DNA of 16,529 nt, taken from the NCBI GenBank assembly GCA_043719555.1, contig JAYSTR010000236.1:1-16529 (forward strand). The letters are read 5' to 3'. Shown here piece after piece: positions 5,651 through 12,960 of this stretch. The DNA is from UBA4416 sp043719555. Lineage in GTDB: Bacteria > Bacteroidota > Bacteroidia > B-17B0 > Aurantibacillaceae. Each line of letters starts with the position of its first letter. Position 1 is the first letter of the stretch. A model generated the notes under the pieces. That model did not search any database, was not told the origin of the DNA, and worked only from the letters and a program-made list of their open reading frames with translations. The position numbers and the translations under genes were made by a program.

Positions 5651-8314
5651 ATGGAAATCGAAAAAACATACAATTCGGCTAAAGCAGAACAAACATGGTA
5701 CCAATATTGGCTAGATAAACAATTTTTTAAATCTACTCCGGATAGTAGAACACCATATACTATTGTAATTCCTCCTCCAAACGTAACAGGCGTTTTACAC
5801 ATGGGGCACATGCTTAATAATACCATACAAGATGTATTAATACGCCGTGCACGTATGCTTGGATTTAATGCTTGTTGGGTTCCGGGTACAGATCACGCTA
5901 GTATTGCAACCGAAGCAAAAGTTGTAGCTTTATTGAAAGAACAAGGAATTAATAAAGCCGATTTAAGTAGAGAAGATTTTTTAAGCCACGCTTGGGATTG
6001 GAAAGAAAAATATGGTGGTATTATTTTAGAACAACTTAAAAAGCTTGGTGCATCGTGCGATTGGGATAGAACCCGTTTTACAATGCAGGAAGATATGAGC
6101 GAATCAGTAATTGATGTGTTTATTGATTTGTACAATAAAGGTCAAATTTATCGTGGAGTTCGTATGGTTAACTGGGATCCTCAAGGCTTAACTGCTGTGA
6201 GCGATGAAGAGGTTATTCATAAAGAAGCGCAAAGCAAATTAGTTTACGTAAAATATAAAATTGAGGGGACTAATGATTTTATTACAGTTGCAACTACTCG
6301 TCCTGAAACTATTATGGGTGATACAGCTGTATGTGTTAATCCTACAGATGAACGTTATGCGCACTTAAAAGGAAAAAATGTAATTGTACCAGTTGTAAAT
6401 CGTGTTGTTCCAATTATTTTTGATGATTATGTTGATGCTGCTTTTGGTACTGGTGCGTTAAAAGTTACACCAGCACACGATATTAATGACTTTAATTTAG
6501 GTCAAAAACATAAATTACCTACAATTGATGCCTTAACTCAAGAAGGTAAAATTAGTGAAGCTGCTGGCGCATACATTGGTATAGATCGTTTCGCTTGCCG
6601 TAAACAAATTATTTTAGATTTAACTGAGCAGGGATTAGTTGAAAAAGTTGAAGAAATTAAAAACAAAGTTGGATATAGTGAGCGTACAAATGCAGTAATA
6701 GAGCCACGTTTGAGTATGCAATGGTTTTTGAAAATGGATACAATTAGTAAGCCAGCTTTAGATGCCGTATTAAATGGCGAAGTAAAATTAATTCCCGAAA
6801 AATTCATTAATACCTACAAACACTGGATGGAAAATGTACACGATTGGTGTATTAGCCGTCAGTTGTGGTGGGGACAACGTATTCCAGCATGGTATGATAG
6901 CAAAGGAAATACAGTTGTTGCAAAAACGAAAGAAGAGGCATTTGAATTACTAAAAACTAAAAATGCAACTCTAACAACTAATGAAGTTAAGCAAGATGAA
7001 GATGTTTTAGATACTTGGTTCTCATCGTGGTTATGGCCTTTAACGGTATTTGATCCTAAGATTGTACAAAATGGATGGGAAAAAGCTAACGAAGATTTAA
7101 AATATTATTACCCAACCAATGATTTAGTAACTGCACCCGAAATTTTATTTTTTTGGGTAGCGCGTATGATTATTGCCGGTAAAGAATATACTGGGCAAAA
7201 ACCATTTACGAATGTTTATTTAACAGGTATTGTGCGTGATAAGCAAGGTCGTAAAATGAGTAAGAGTTTGGGTAATTCTCCTGATCCTTTAGATTTGATT
7301 GAGAAATATGGCGCTGATGGTGTGCGAGTTGGTATGTTATTGTGTTCGCCTGCTGGTAACGATTTAATGTTTGATGAATCATACTGTGAACAAGGAAGAA
7401 ACTTTGCTAATAAAGTGTGGAATGCCTTTCGTTTAATTAAAGGTTTTGAAGTTGGTTCTGTTACATCGAGCGGAGTCGAGATGGAGCAACCTCAATCATC
7501 TAAAGCTGCTATTACTTGGTTCGAAAATAAATTATCAGAACAATTAGAAGTGATAAATGAACACTATTCTAAATACAGAATGAGTGATGCTTTAATGTCT
7601 ACTTATAAATTAGTATGGGATGATTTCTGCGCATGGTATTTAGAAGCGATTAAGCCTGAATTTATTGATGGCAAAGCGCAACCAATTGATAAGGCAACTT
7701 ATGAAGCAACGATTAATTTTTTAGAATCTCTATTAAAAATTATGCATCCGTGGATGCCTTTTATTACCGAAGAAATTTGGCATTTGCTTAAAGAGCGTGC
7801 CGAAAAAGAATGCGTCATTGTTGCAGAATGGCCGAAACAAAAAGCAGAGTTAGATAAAAAGCAATTAGCAGAGTTTGAGGTTTCAAAAGAATTAGTAGCG
7901 ATGGTGCGAAATGTTCGTGCACAAAAACAATTATCTCCAAAAGAAAAATTAGAAGTTATTGAAAAATCAGAGGCTACACGTTCATACTTTGATAATACCA
8001 TTATTAAATTAGCGAATTTATCAGCGTTTAATTATACAACCGAAAAAGTTGAAGGTGCTTTTTCTTTTCAAATTAAAACAACGGAATTTTATATTCCGTT
8101 AGCGATGAATTTAAATAAGGAAGATGAAATTGAGCGTTTAACTAAGGAGTTAGAATACAATCAAGGATTTTTAAAATCGGTATTAGTAAAACTATCTAAC
8201 GAAAAGTTTGTAGCTAACGCTAAGCCCGAAGTTATTGCATCTGAACGTAAAAAAGAAAGTGATGCGCTAGCTAAAATTAAAACCTTAGAAGAACAACTAT
8301 CTGTTTTAAATTAA
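5651..8314 (+). CDS. valS: Valyl-tRNA synthetase
   Basis: This class I aminoacyl-tRNA synthetase charges tRNA-Val and edits mischarged threonine. The 887-residue protein is full length. The HIGH motif is HMGH at 50-53 (PPPNVTGVLHMGHML). The CP1 editing domain shows TTRPE at 215-219 and GDTAV. CISRQLWWGQRIPAWY precedes the KMSKS loop at 535-539 (RKMSKSLGNSPDP). An anticodon-binding helical domain follows (NKVWNAF onward), and about the last 65 residues form the ValRS C-terminal coiled coil (EIERLTKELEYNQGFLKSVL). I choose the ATG at 5651 over the TTG one codon earlier. Odd feature: residues 604-611 (VTSSGVEM), at the catalytic/anticodon domain junction, are encoded by a GC-rich REP-like palindrome and look like a small in-frame insertion. 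Confidence 0.97.
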   Translation: MEIEKTYNSAKAEQTWYQYWLDKQFFKSTPDSRTPYTIVIPPPNVTGVLHMGHMLNNTIQDVLIRRARMLGFNACWVPGTDHASIATEAKVVALLKEQGINKADLSREDFLSHAWDWKEKYGGIILEQLKKLGASCDWDRTRFTMQEDMSESVIDVFIDLYNKGQIYRGVRMVNWDPQGLTAVSDEEVIHKEAQSKLVYVKYKIEGTNDFITVATTRPETIMGDTAVCVNPTDERYAHLKGKNVIVPVVNRVVPIIFDDYVDAAFGTGALKVTPAHDINDFNLGQKHKLPTIDALTQEGKISEAAGAYIGIDRFACRKQIILDLTEQGLVEKVEEIKNKVGYSERTNAVIEPRLSMQWFLKMDTISKPALDAVLNGEVKLIPEKFINTYKHWMENVHDWCISRQLWWGQRIPAWYDSKGNTVVAKTKEEAFELLKTKNATLTTNEVKQDEDVLDTWFSSWLWPLTVFDPKIVQNGWEKANEDLKYYYPTNDLVTAPEILFFWVARMIIAGKEYTGQKPFTNVYLTGIVRDKQGRKMSKSLGNSPDPLDLIEKYGADGVRVGMLLCSPAGNDLMFDESYCEQGRNFANKVWNAFRLIKGFEVGSVTSSGVEMEQPQSSKAAITWFENKLSEQLEVINEHYSKYRMSDALMSTYKLVWDDFCAWYLEAIKPEFIDGKAQPIDKATYEATINFLESLLKIMHPWMPFITEEIWHLLKERAEKECVIVAEWPKQKAELDKKQLAEFEVSKELVAMVRNVRAQKQLSPKEKLEVIEKSEATRSYFDNTIIKLANLSAFNYTTEKVEGAFSFQIKTTEFYIPLAMNLNKEDEIERLTKELEYNQGFLKSVLVKLSNEKFVANAKPEVIASERKKESDALAKIKTLEEQLSVLN
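7464..7483. repeat. REP-like palindromic element within valS
   Basis: The 20 bases CATCGAGCGGAGTCGAGATG form an imperfect hairpin: CAT and CGA pair with TCG and ATG across a two-base bulge and a GCGGAG loop. It is much richer in G+C than the flanking coding sequence. From memory it resembles short dispersed palindromes common in Flavobacteriia genomes. There is one copy in this window, so the repeat status is inferred from recognition and not from counting copies. Confidence 0.5.
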
Positions 8315-8400
8315 AAGGGAATGATTTTAGGTTAGATATGCGCTTATTTTATAACTCAAAATAATGTGTAATTTTACTCAACAAAACAATAAAAAACTAT

Positions 8401-9474
8401 ATGTCAAAAGTTCATAATTTTAGTGCAGGTCCTGGTATTTTACCATTAGAAGTTTTAAAACAAGCATCAGAGGCTTGTATTAATTTTGATAATATGAATT
8501 TATCTTTACTAGAGATATCACATCGTAGTAAAAATTACGAAGCTGTTATTGATGAATCTCGCTCTTTAATTAAAGAGTTGTTTGAAGTTGGTGATGAGTA
8601 CGAAGTATTATATTTAGGTGGCGGAGCAAGCACACAATTTGCGATGGTTCCTTATAATTTATTATCAGATAACGGTTATGCAGCTTATGTAAATACTGGT
8701 GTTTGGGCAAGTAAAGCCATTAAAGAAGCTAAAATTATTGGTAATACGAAAGTGATTGCTTCTTCTGAAGATAAAAACTTTAACTACATCCCCAAAGGGT
8801 ATGAAATGCCTAAGGATGCTGATTATGTTCATATAACATCTAACAACACCATTTATGGAACTCAAATGAAATCGTTCCCTAAATGTGATTCTCCTTTAGT
8901 TTGCGATATGAGTTCGGATATTTTTAGTCGTAAGGTTAACGCAAAAGATTTTGCTTTAATTTATGCAGGTGCACAAAAAAATATTGGTCCTGCAGGTAGC
9001 ACAATGATTATGTTAAAGAAAGATGTGTTGGGTAAAACTGGCCGCAAAATGTTGTCGATGTTAGATTACCAAGTGCATATCAAAGGTGGATCAATGTACA
9101 ATACTCCTCCTGTGTTTCCTATTTATGTAACGATGTTAACCCTACGTTGGTTAAAACAAAACGGCGGTGTAAGCTGGATAGAAGGAGTTAATCAACAAAA
9201 AGCAGATTTATTATATAACGAAATTGATAGAAACTCATTATTTGTTGGTACAACTGAAAAGGAAGATAGAAGTAATATGAATGTTTGCTTTTTAACTACA
9301 AAACCTGAGTTAGAATCAGAGTTCGATAAGTTATGGAAAGATGCTAATATTAGTGGTATTCGTGGACATAGAGATGTTGGTGGTTACCGTGCAAGTTTAT
9401 ACAACGCTTTGCCAATTGAAAGTGTACAAGTATTAGTGGATACGATGAAAGCTTTTGAAGCAAAATTCGCATAA
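8401..9474 (+). CDS. serC: Phosphoserine aminotransferase
   Basis: This PLP enzyme makes 3-phosphoserine from 3-phosphohydroxypyruvate in serine synthesis and can also act in PLP biosynthesis. The 357-residue protein starts with the family hallmark VHNFSAGPGILP. EISHRS (38-43) belongs to the active site. GGGASTQF (73-80) binds the cofactor phosphate, and W102 would stack on the ring. AGAQKNIGPAG carries the Schiff-base lysine K193. GIRGHRDVGGYRASLYNA is the C-terminal substrate-binding block. The gene stands alone here: serA and serB are not adjacent. The 86-base space after valS shows no strong terminator or promoter, only a weak TAATTTTA stretch, so read-through from valS is possible. A T-rich terminator candidate follows the gene. 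Confidence 0.96.
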   Translation: MSKVHNFSAGPGILPLEVLKQASEACINFDNMNLSLLEISHRSKNYEAVIDESRSLIKELFEVGDEYEVLYLGGGASTQFAMVPYNLLSDNGYAAYVNTGVWASKAIKEAKIIGNTKVIASSEDKNFNYIPKGYEMPKDADYVHITSNNTIYGTQMKSFPKCDSPLVCDMSSDIFSRKVNAKDFALIYAGAQKNIGPAGSTMIMLKKDVLGKTGRKMLSMLDYQVHIKGGSMYNTPPVFPIYVTMLTLRWLKQNGGVSWIEGVNQQKADLLYNEIDRNSLFVGTTEKEDRSNMNVCFLTTKPELESEFDKLWKDANISGIRGHRDVGGYRASLYNALPIESVQVLVDTMKAFEAKFA

Positions 9475-9510
9475 ACGCATCTTTATTTAATCCTTTCTCA
9501 TTGTTAAACA

Positions 9511-9561
9511 CAAAAAATAAAAGCCTCAAATACTAAAGTATTCTGCGTTTTTATTTTTTTG
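9511..9561 (+). terminator. AT-rich terminator candidate after serC
   Basis: CAAAAAATAAAAGC (9511-9524) faces GCGTTTTTATTTTTTTG (9545-9561), enclosing a second small inverted repeat (AATAC-TAAA-GTATT, 9529-9542). The stem is interrupted and AT-rich, but the run of U at the end and the place 36 bases after the serC stop fit termination. It may be a decayed form of a better hairpin. Confidence 0.45.
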
Positions 9562-9640
9562 TTAGCCTCGATAAATGAATAAATAGAGAAGCTTAAAATA
9601 TACATAAACAATAAATACTAAAGCAACTCGTTACTAAATT

Positions 9641-10297
9641 ATGGCAAAGCTATTGCTGCATATCTTTTTAATGAGTTGCTTTTTTTCTTTTAGTCAAGAT
9701 AAAGCACCTACGCTACCCCGTTTTTCAATTAGAGGAAATGTTGGTATTCCTAAAATTGTAAGCAGTAAAGCTTTTCGGTATTCATTTTCGGGAGTGGGTA
9801 CTGCTGATATCAGCATTAATACAAAATTGTTTTCGGATGTGTTTTTTGGGATAGGATATTCTTACACTTATTTTAAAACTCAAAAAACATTTAGAGACAG
9901 AAACATTAATACAACCTTACAATCACAAAATATGTATGTAAAGTTTGGGTATGATTATTTTTATAGAGATAACGCCTTTGCAACCTTTTCGTTAAACTCA
10001 GGGTTGAATACAAATAAGTACACTGATGTGATTTATGCAAATGATAGTTTGAAAAATAAATTTCCGAAAGAATTTACAAGCGTATTTATAGAACCAGTGG
10101 TAGGCTTATATTTTATAGTAGACCCTAATTTTGCAATTGGCGGACATATTTCTTATAACTATAATTTATCGCAGTTTAATCCCGCTTATTCGGGAATGGA
10201 TCATACATTCAATTATGGAACTGTTTCAAATAGATGGCCAATGAGTATGATTACATTTGGTTTCGGGTTTTATTATGGCTTAGCTCGTAAGAAATAA
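9641..10297 (+). CDS. Small outer-membrane beta-barrel protein, unknown function
   Basis: The 218-residue protein opens with a signal peptide (MAKLLLHIFLMSCFFSFSQ, cleavage after FSQ). Glycine- and aromatic-rich beta strands follow, for example FFGIGYSYTYFKTQKTF, MYVKFGYDYFYRDNAFATFSLNSGLN, FIEPVVGLYFIVDPNFAIGGHISYNYNL and MITFGFGFYYGL. This pattern fits an eight- to ten-stranded barrel of the OmpA/PorT-like type. There is no OmpA peptidoglycan-binding domain and no catalytic motif. The last residues are ARKK, so the usual terminal aromatic is absent. The cysteine at 13 sits within the hydrophobic core with serine and phenylalanine after it, and is not a lipobox. It lies 166 bases downstream of serC and is probably a separate unit. 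No specific role can be given. Confidence 0.65.
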   Translation: MAKLLLHIFLMSCFFSFSQDKAPTLPRFSIRGNVGIPKIVSSKAFRYSFSGVGTADISINTKLFSDVFFGIGYSYTYFKTQKTFRDRNINTTLQSQNMYVKFGYDYFYRDNAFATFSLNSGLNTNKYTDVIYANDSLKNKFPKEFTSVFIEPVVGLYFIVDPNFAIGGHISYNYNLSQFNPAYSGMDHTFNYGTVSNRWPMSMITFGFGFYYGLARKK

Positions 10298-10323
10298 TCG
10301 AACATTTAAAAAAGTCTAATAAA

Positions 10324-10554
10324 TTATAAATCCCAGACACTTTTGCGTTTAAAGTTTTTAGGTTTAAAGCTTTCTTTATGCTCTAAAATAAACGCCATGA
10401 TAAAATAAATAATAATGGGAGATCCAAACGTAAAAAAACTTAAGTAAATAAAGTACATACGAATGTTTGTAGTTTTAATGCCGAGTTTTTTACCCCACCA
10501 CTCACAAACACCAAACGCTTGTTGTTCAAACCAATGTATAATACTTTTTACCAT
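10324..10554 (-). CDS. PspC-domain small membrane protein
   Basis: This 76-residue protein matches the short PspC-like family of Bacteroidota. It has an N-terminal amphipathic part (VKSIIHWFEQQAFGVCEWWGKKLGIKTTNIRMYFIY) leading into one transmembrane segment (about 37-58, LSFFTFGSPIIIYFIMAFIL), a charged stretch, and the characteristic ending KRKSVWDL. In Proteobacteria PspC senses envelope stress with PspB; here there is no PspA, PspB or PspF nearby, so a stress role is inference from family only. It lies 43 bases downstream of the DUF2851 gene on the same strand, with its own TAACTTTG box just upstream. Confidence 0.75.
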   Translation of the reverse strand: MVKSIIHWFEQQAFGVCEWWGKKLGIKTTNIRMYFIYLSFFTFGSPIIIYFIMAFILEHKESFKPKNFKRKSVWDL

Positions 10555-10560
10555 TACTTA

Positions 10561-10568
10561 CAAAGTTA
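10561..10568 (-). promoter_or_regulatory. Possible -7 box ahead of the PspC-like gene
   Basis: The minus strand reads TAACTTTG, an exact TAnnTTTG match, ending 6 bases before the ATG. If used, the transcript would be almost leaderless. I see no -33 partner at the right spacing, so chance occurrence is quite possible. Confidence 0.25.
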
Positions 10569-10597
10569 ATGCAAATAACAACAAGTTGATTGCATAA

Positions 10598-11869
10598 TTA
10601 ATTTTTTAGCAAAAACTTTGCCACATTGCATTGTAAACAACTTTTAGGCGCACAAAAATGATCGTATAAATGTATTTGGGCTTGACTTTGCAAGGCATTT
10701 GTTGTTTTAATACCTAACGCTTTATAGTAATTTGTTTTTGAATTTTCTTCGGGTGGTAATTGGGTTAATAAATCTAGCGCATAGTCGGTATAACTATCAT
10801 TGGTAGTTTGCTTACCAATAAAAACTAAAAACGGAACAATGGTGTTTATGACGATGGAATGAAAAGCAGAGTCGCCAAGATTTTTAATACTGTTATCAGA
10901 TAAGGAATCAAACTTAAAATGTGTTTGCCAATAGGCAGATGTTTCTGCTGAGAAAAAATCTTTTAAAACAACTAATGATGCTTTAGTCTCCAATAAATGA
11001 TATAAGGATTTTTGTTTATGAATTATGGATGCCAGTTGCGATAAACGAATTGTTGGGAAATTAACGGGGCGCGTTTTCGAAAACTTCCATTGTTCTTTTT
11101 GTAATGCAACTAATTGATGCTTTTGTTTTAAGAATTCAAATTCGTTTTGTAATATTTTTGGAAAAGTATCTGTAAATGTATCCTCTAAAAAACCAGCTAC
11201 ACCAAATAATAAGGACTCTAACTGATTTATATTGTCTGCATATTTTTTTAAGATAGAGTAGGGTAATGATTTACCTAGTAACTCAAATGCATCATTGTTT
11301 ATTTTAAATCCAAAATTACGGCATAGTAACACAAATAAAGTGTCTTCATAATGATGTTGATAGTGTTCAAATAAGTTAAAAATAGTTTCTGTTTTGGCTT
11401 CAATACGAGTAATGGCTAATCGTTCGAGCCACATATTCCATTCAAATTCCGGAAAAGAGGTGATCGATTTGCCACAAGCGATGGGTTGTTTAGAAAACTC
11501 GATGGCTTGATATTGTTGTAGTAGGGATGGTTTAATGTATGACTTCAATTCAATTACCGAAACATTGTGAAGTCTATTTTGTTCTAACTCCACATCGTGT
11601 TCAAACACCACGTGTAAAATTAAATTGTCATATACTTTGTTTTGTTGATGCTTGTGTTTTAACCAATCAGATGTTTTGATATGAATTTCTACATTGCCAG
11701 CAAGTACAACGCCATCAACGTTAATTTTAGAATTAAAAAAATCAGGACCGGAGTCCTGATTATGTTCGCCAATTGAAATAATTTCGATGGCTTCGTTTTT
11801 TGTTCCAATAAATTGAGACTGACCTACGAGTTTATATTTCCAAATAGTTTGTAGTAGAGCTTCATTCAT
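10598..11869 (-). CDS. DUF2851 family protein
   Basis: The 423-residue protein has no signal peptide and is predicted cytoplasmic. The N-terminal block is the strongest family mark: LLQTIWKYKLV, then QDSGPDFFNSKI, LAGNVEIHIKTSDWLKHKHQQN and YDNLILHVVFEHD. Within it, P42-D43 and E61-I-H63 are spaced like the PD...(D/E)xK core of many nucleases, with H where K is usual. A helical middle follows (LLCRNFGFKINNDAFELLGKSLPY). The C-terminus carries C406, C411 and C414 (FCAPKSCLQCNVAKF), with an additional C132 (IACGKS). A nuclease-like or metal/Fe-S role is therefore possible but is my inference; the family has no established function that I know of. The gene follows the DinB gene by 11 bases. An intrinsic-terminator-like hairpin lies within codons 37-45. 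Confidence 0.85.
   Translation of the reverse strand: MNEALLQTIWKYKLVGQSQFIGTKNEAIEIISIGEHNQDSGPDFFNSKINVDGVVLAGNVEIHIKTSDWLKHKHQQNKVYDNLILHVVFEHDVELEQNRLHNVSVIELKSYIKPSLLQQYQAIEFSKQPIACGKSITSFPEFEWNMWLERLAITRIEAKTETIFNLFEHYQHHYEDTLFVLLCRNFGFKINNDAFELLGKSLPYSILKKYADNINQLESLLFGVAGFLEDTFTDTFPKILQNEFEFLKQKHQLVALQKEQWKFSKTRPVNFPTIRLSQLASIIHKQKSLYHLLETKASLVVLKDFFSAETSAYWQTHFKFDSLSDNSIKNLGDSAFHSIVINTIVPFLVFIGKQTTNDSYTDYALDLLTQLPPEENSKTNYYKALGIKTTNALQSQAQIHLYDHFCAPKSCLQCNVAKFLLKN
11735..11761 (-). terminator. Intragenic intrinsic terminator-like hairpin in the DUF2851 gene
   Basis: Arms ATCAGGAC (11741-11748) and GTCCTGAT (11753-11760) pair perfectly, extended by an A-T pair at 11740/11761 to nine. 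Read in the direction of the gene, the loop is UCCG closed by C-G, which fits the very stable UNCG tetraloop class. Six T follow at once (11740-11735). By shape it is a strong Rho-independent terminator about 110 bases after the start codon. It also encodes the conserved residues NQDSGPDFF, so selection on protein may have produced it. Confidence 0.5.
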
Positions 11870-11880
11870 TATTTAAAATA

Positions 11881-12378
11881 TTATCCTTTAACATCTGCTG
11901 TTGGCCCATAAACACCAGGTAACGGAACGTCTAACAATCTTAAATAAACACCAAGCTGTGCTCTGTGATGGTATAAATGATTCATACACCATGTGCGTAC
12001 CACTTGAGATTTTGGCATTGTGAAATAAATAGCTTCACCACTACGCATTGTCCAAGGCTTTTCAAATTCAGTTTCGTTCACTTCATTTAAAATTTTGTCT
12101 GCCTGAATAATGTGTTTGTCATGTAATGCTAAAATATCATTTGTAGAATTAAATACTTTAGGCGTGTAATCACCTTTTGCGAAATCCAATTCATCTTGTA
12201 ATAAACACTCTTTCCACCATCCCGAAATTTCAGCAACATGAGTAGCTAAATGTTTTAACGACATTGATTTTTCGTGTGGTTTAAAATCAGCCTTATCAAA
12301 GGGAACTGATGCTAATAATGCACGAGTAGCTTTTGCCTCTTCATTTACTTCGGCTAATAATATTTGACTTAATTTCAT
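11881..12378 (-). CDS. DinB-family putative metal-dependent protein
   Basis: The 165-residue protein is a DinB/YfiT-type four-helix bundle. The three metal ligands are visible: H47 (LKHLATHVAEISGWW) and the H134-x3-H138 pair (WCMNHLYHHRAQLGVYLR). PLPGVYGPTAD near the end is also common in the family. Members include thiol transferases and many proteins of unknown activity, so the reaction is not known. The start is the ATG at 12378. The frame is open upstream to an ATG at 12543, but that part would lie across the cytochrome gene and reads as non-family sequence. It sits 10 bases after the cytochrome stop and 11 bases before the DUF2851 start, which suggests one transcript. Confidence 0.85.
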   Translation of the reverse strand: MKLSQILLAEVNEEAKATRALLASVPFDKADFKPHEKSMSLKHLATHVAEISGWWKECLLQDELDFAKGDYTPKVFNSTNDILALHDKHIIQADKILNEVNETEFEKPWTMRSGEAIYFTMPKSQVVRTWCMNHLYHHRAQLGVYLRLLDVPLPGVYGPTADVKG

Positions 12379-12388
12379 AATAATATAA

Positions 12389-12805
12389 TTATTTAGCAGA
12401 TTTTGGTTGAGATGCTTTAATAGACATAACGTATTTTGTAAGTTGATCTTTTTCAACTGCACTAATATGTGCCTTTGGAGCCATATCATCAATAATATGC
12501 ATCCACTCACTCTCAGCGCGCTTATATATATTTTTTGCGCCATGGCATTTAGTACAAACGCCTGTGTAAATTTTATGTCCTTCTGTTAATTCCGCCAAGG
12601 TTGCATTAGCATACATTGATTTAACAGCTGTTAATTGCTCTTCTGTAGGAGCGAAAATACCGGTAGTACTTACAAGTTTTTCAGTTGTTGCTACAGCTGT
12701 TGTGTTGGCGGCAGCAGCTGTTGATGTAGTTGCAGATTTAGACCCTTTACAAGCCATTAAAATTACTCCTGTGGCAAAGGCTAATAGTATAATTGATTTT
12801 TTCAT
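12389..12805 (-). CDS. Lipoprotein class I cytochrome c
   Basis: The 138-residue protein has a lipoprotein signal peptide with lipobox LMAC (C19), so it should be membrane-anchored and face the periplasm. A low-complexity Ala/Thr/Ser linker covers about 20-48. One monohaem domain follows: CTKCH at 84-88 binds haem c, and M108 (IIDDMAPKAHI) is the likely axial ligand. W101 and the LTKYVMSIK helix complete the fold. It could shuttle electrons to a terminal oxidase or a periplasmic enzyme, but none is encoded nearby. It is the first gene of the minus-strand run toward DinB, DUF2851 and PspC. A TATATTTA stretch upstream is only a near match to a -7 box. Confidence 0.88.
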   Translation of the reverse strand: MKKSIILLAFATGVILMACKGSKSATTSTAAAANTTAVATTEKLVSTTGIFAPTEEQLTAVKSMYANATLAELTEGHKIYTGVCTKCHGAKNIYKRAESEWMHIIDDMAPKAHISAVEKDQLTKYVMSIKASQPKSAK

Positions 12806-12911
12806 AGTATAATAGTTTATCGAATAAATATATGGAAATATTATCTTTTACCAGAGGCACCCTTAACTAATATTAATAATTTACATAAACGGCAAAAAAA
12901 ACTTACGGAAA

Positions 12912-12942
12912 CTTGAAATGAAAAAAAAGTTTCCTACATTTG
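12912..12942 (+). promoter_or_regulatory. Bacteroidota promoter for the TonB receptor operon
   Basis: CTTG at 12912-12915, a 19-base spacer and TACATTTG at 12935-12942 agree with the TTTG-N19-TAnnTTTG consensus at all but one position. The predicted start near 12949 gives a leader of about 12 bases before the ATG at 12961. The box covers an in-frame TTG at 12940, which therefore cannot be the translation start. Confidence 0.65.
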
Positions 12943-12960
12943 TGCCCACAAAATATACCT

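Noticed and set aside
6538..8001. Antisense open frames within valS.
   Set aside because: valS is unmistakable on the other strand; the frames arise from its codon composition.
12379..12543. A longer DinB protein starting at 12543.
   Set aside because: The extra 55 residues lie across the cytochrome gene in another frame and do not look like family sequence; the DinB fold begins at the ATG at 12378.
12940..12960. A TTG start for the TonB receptor at 12940.
   Set aside because: It falls inside the TACATTTG promoter box, and the signal peptide begins cleanly at the ATG at 12961.
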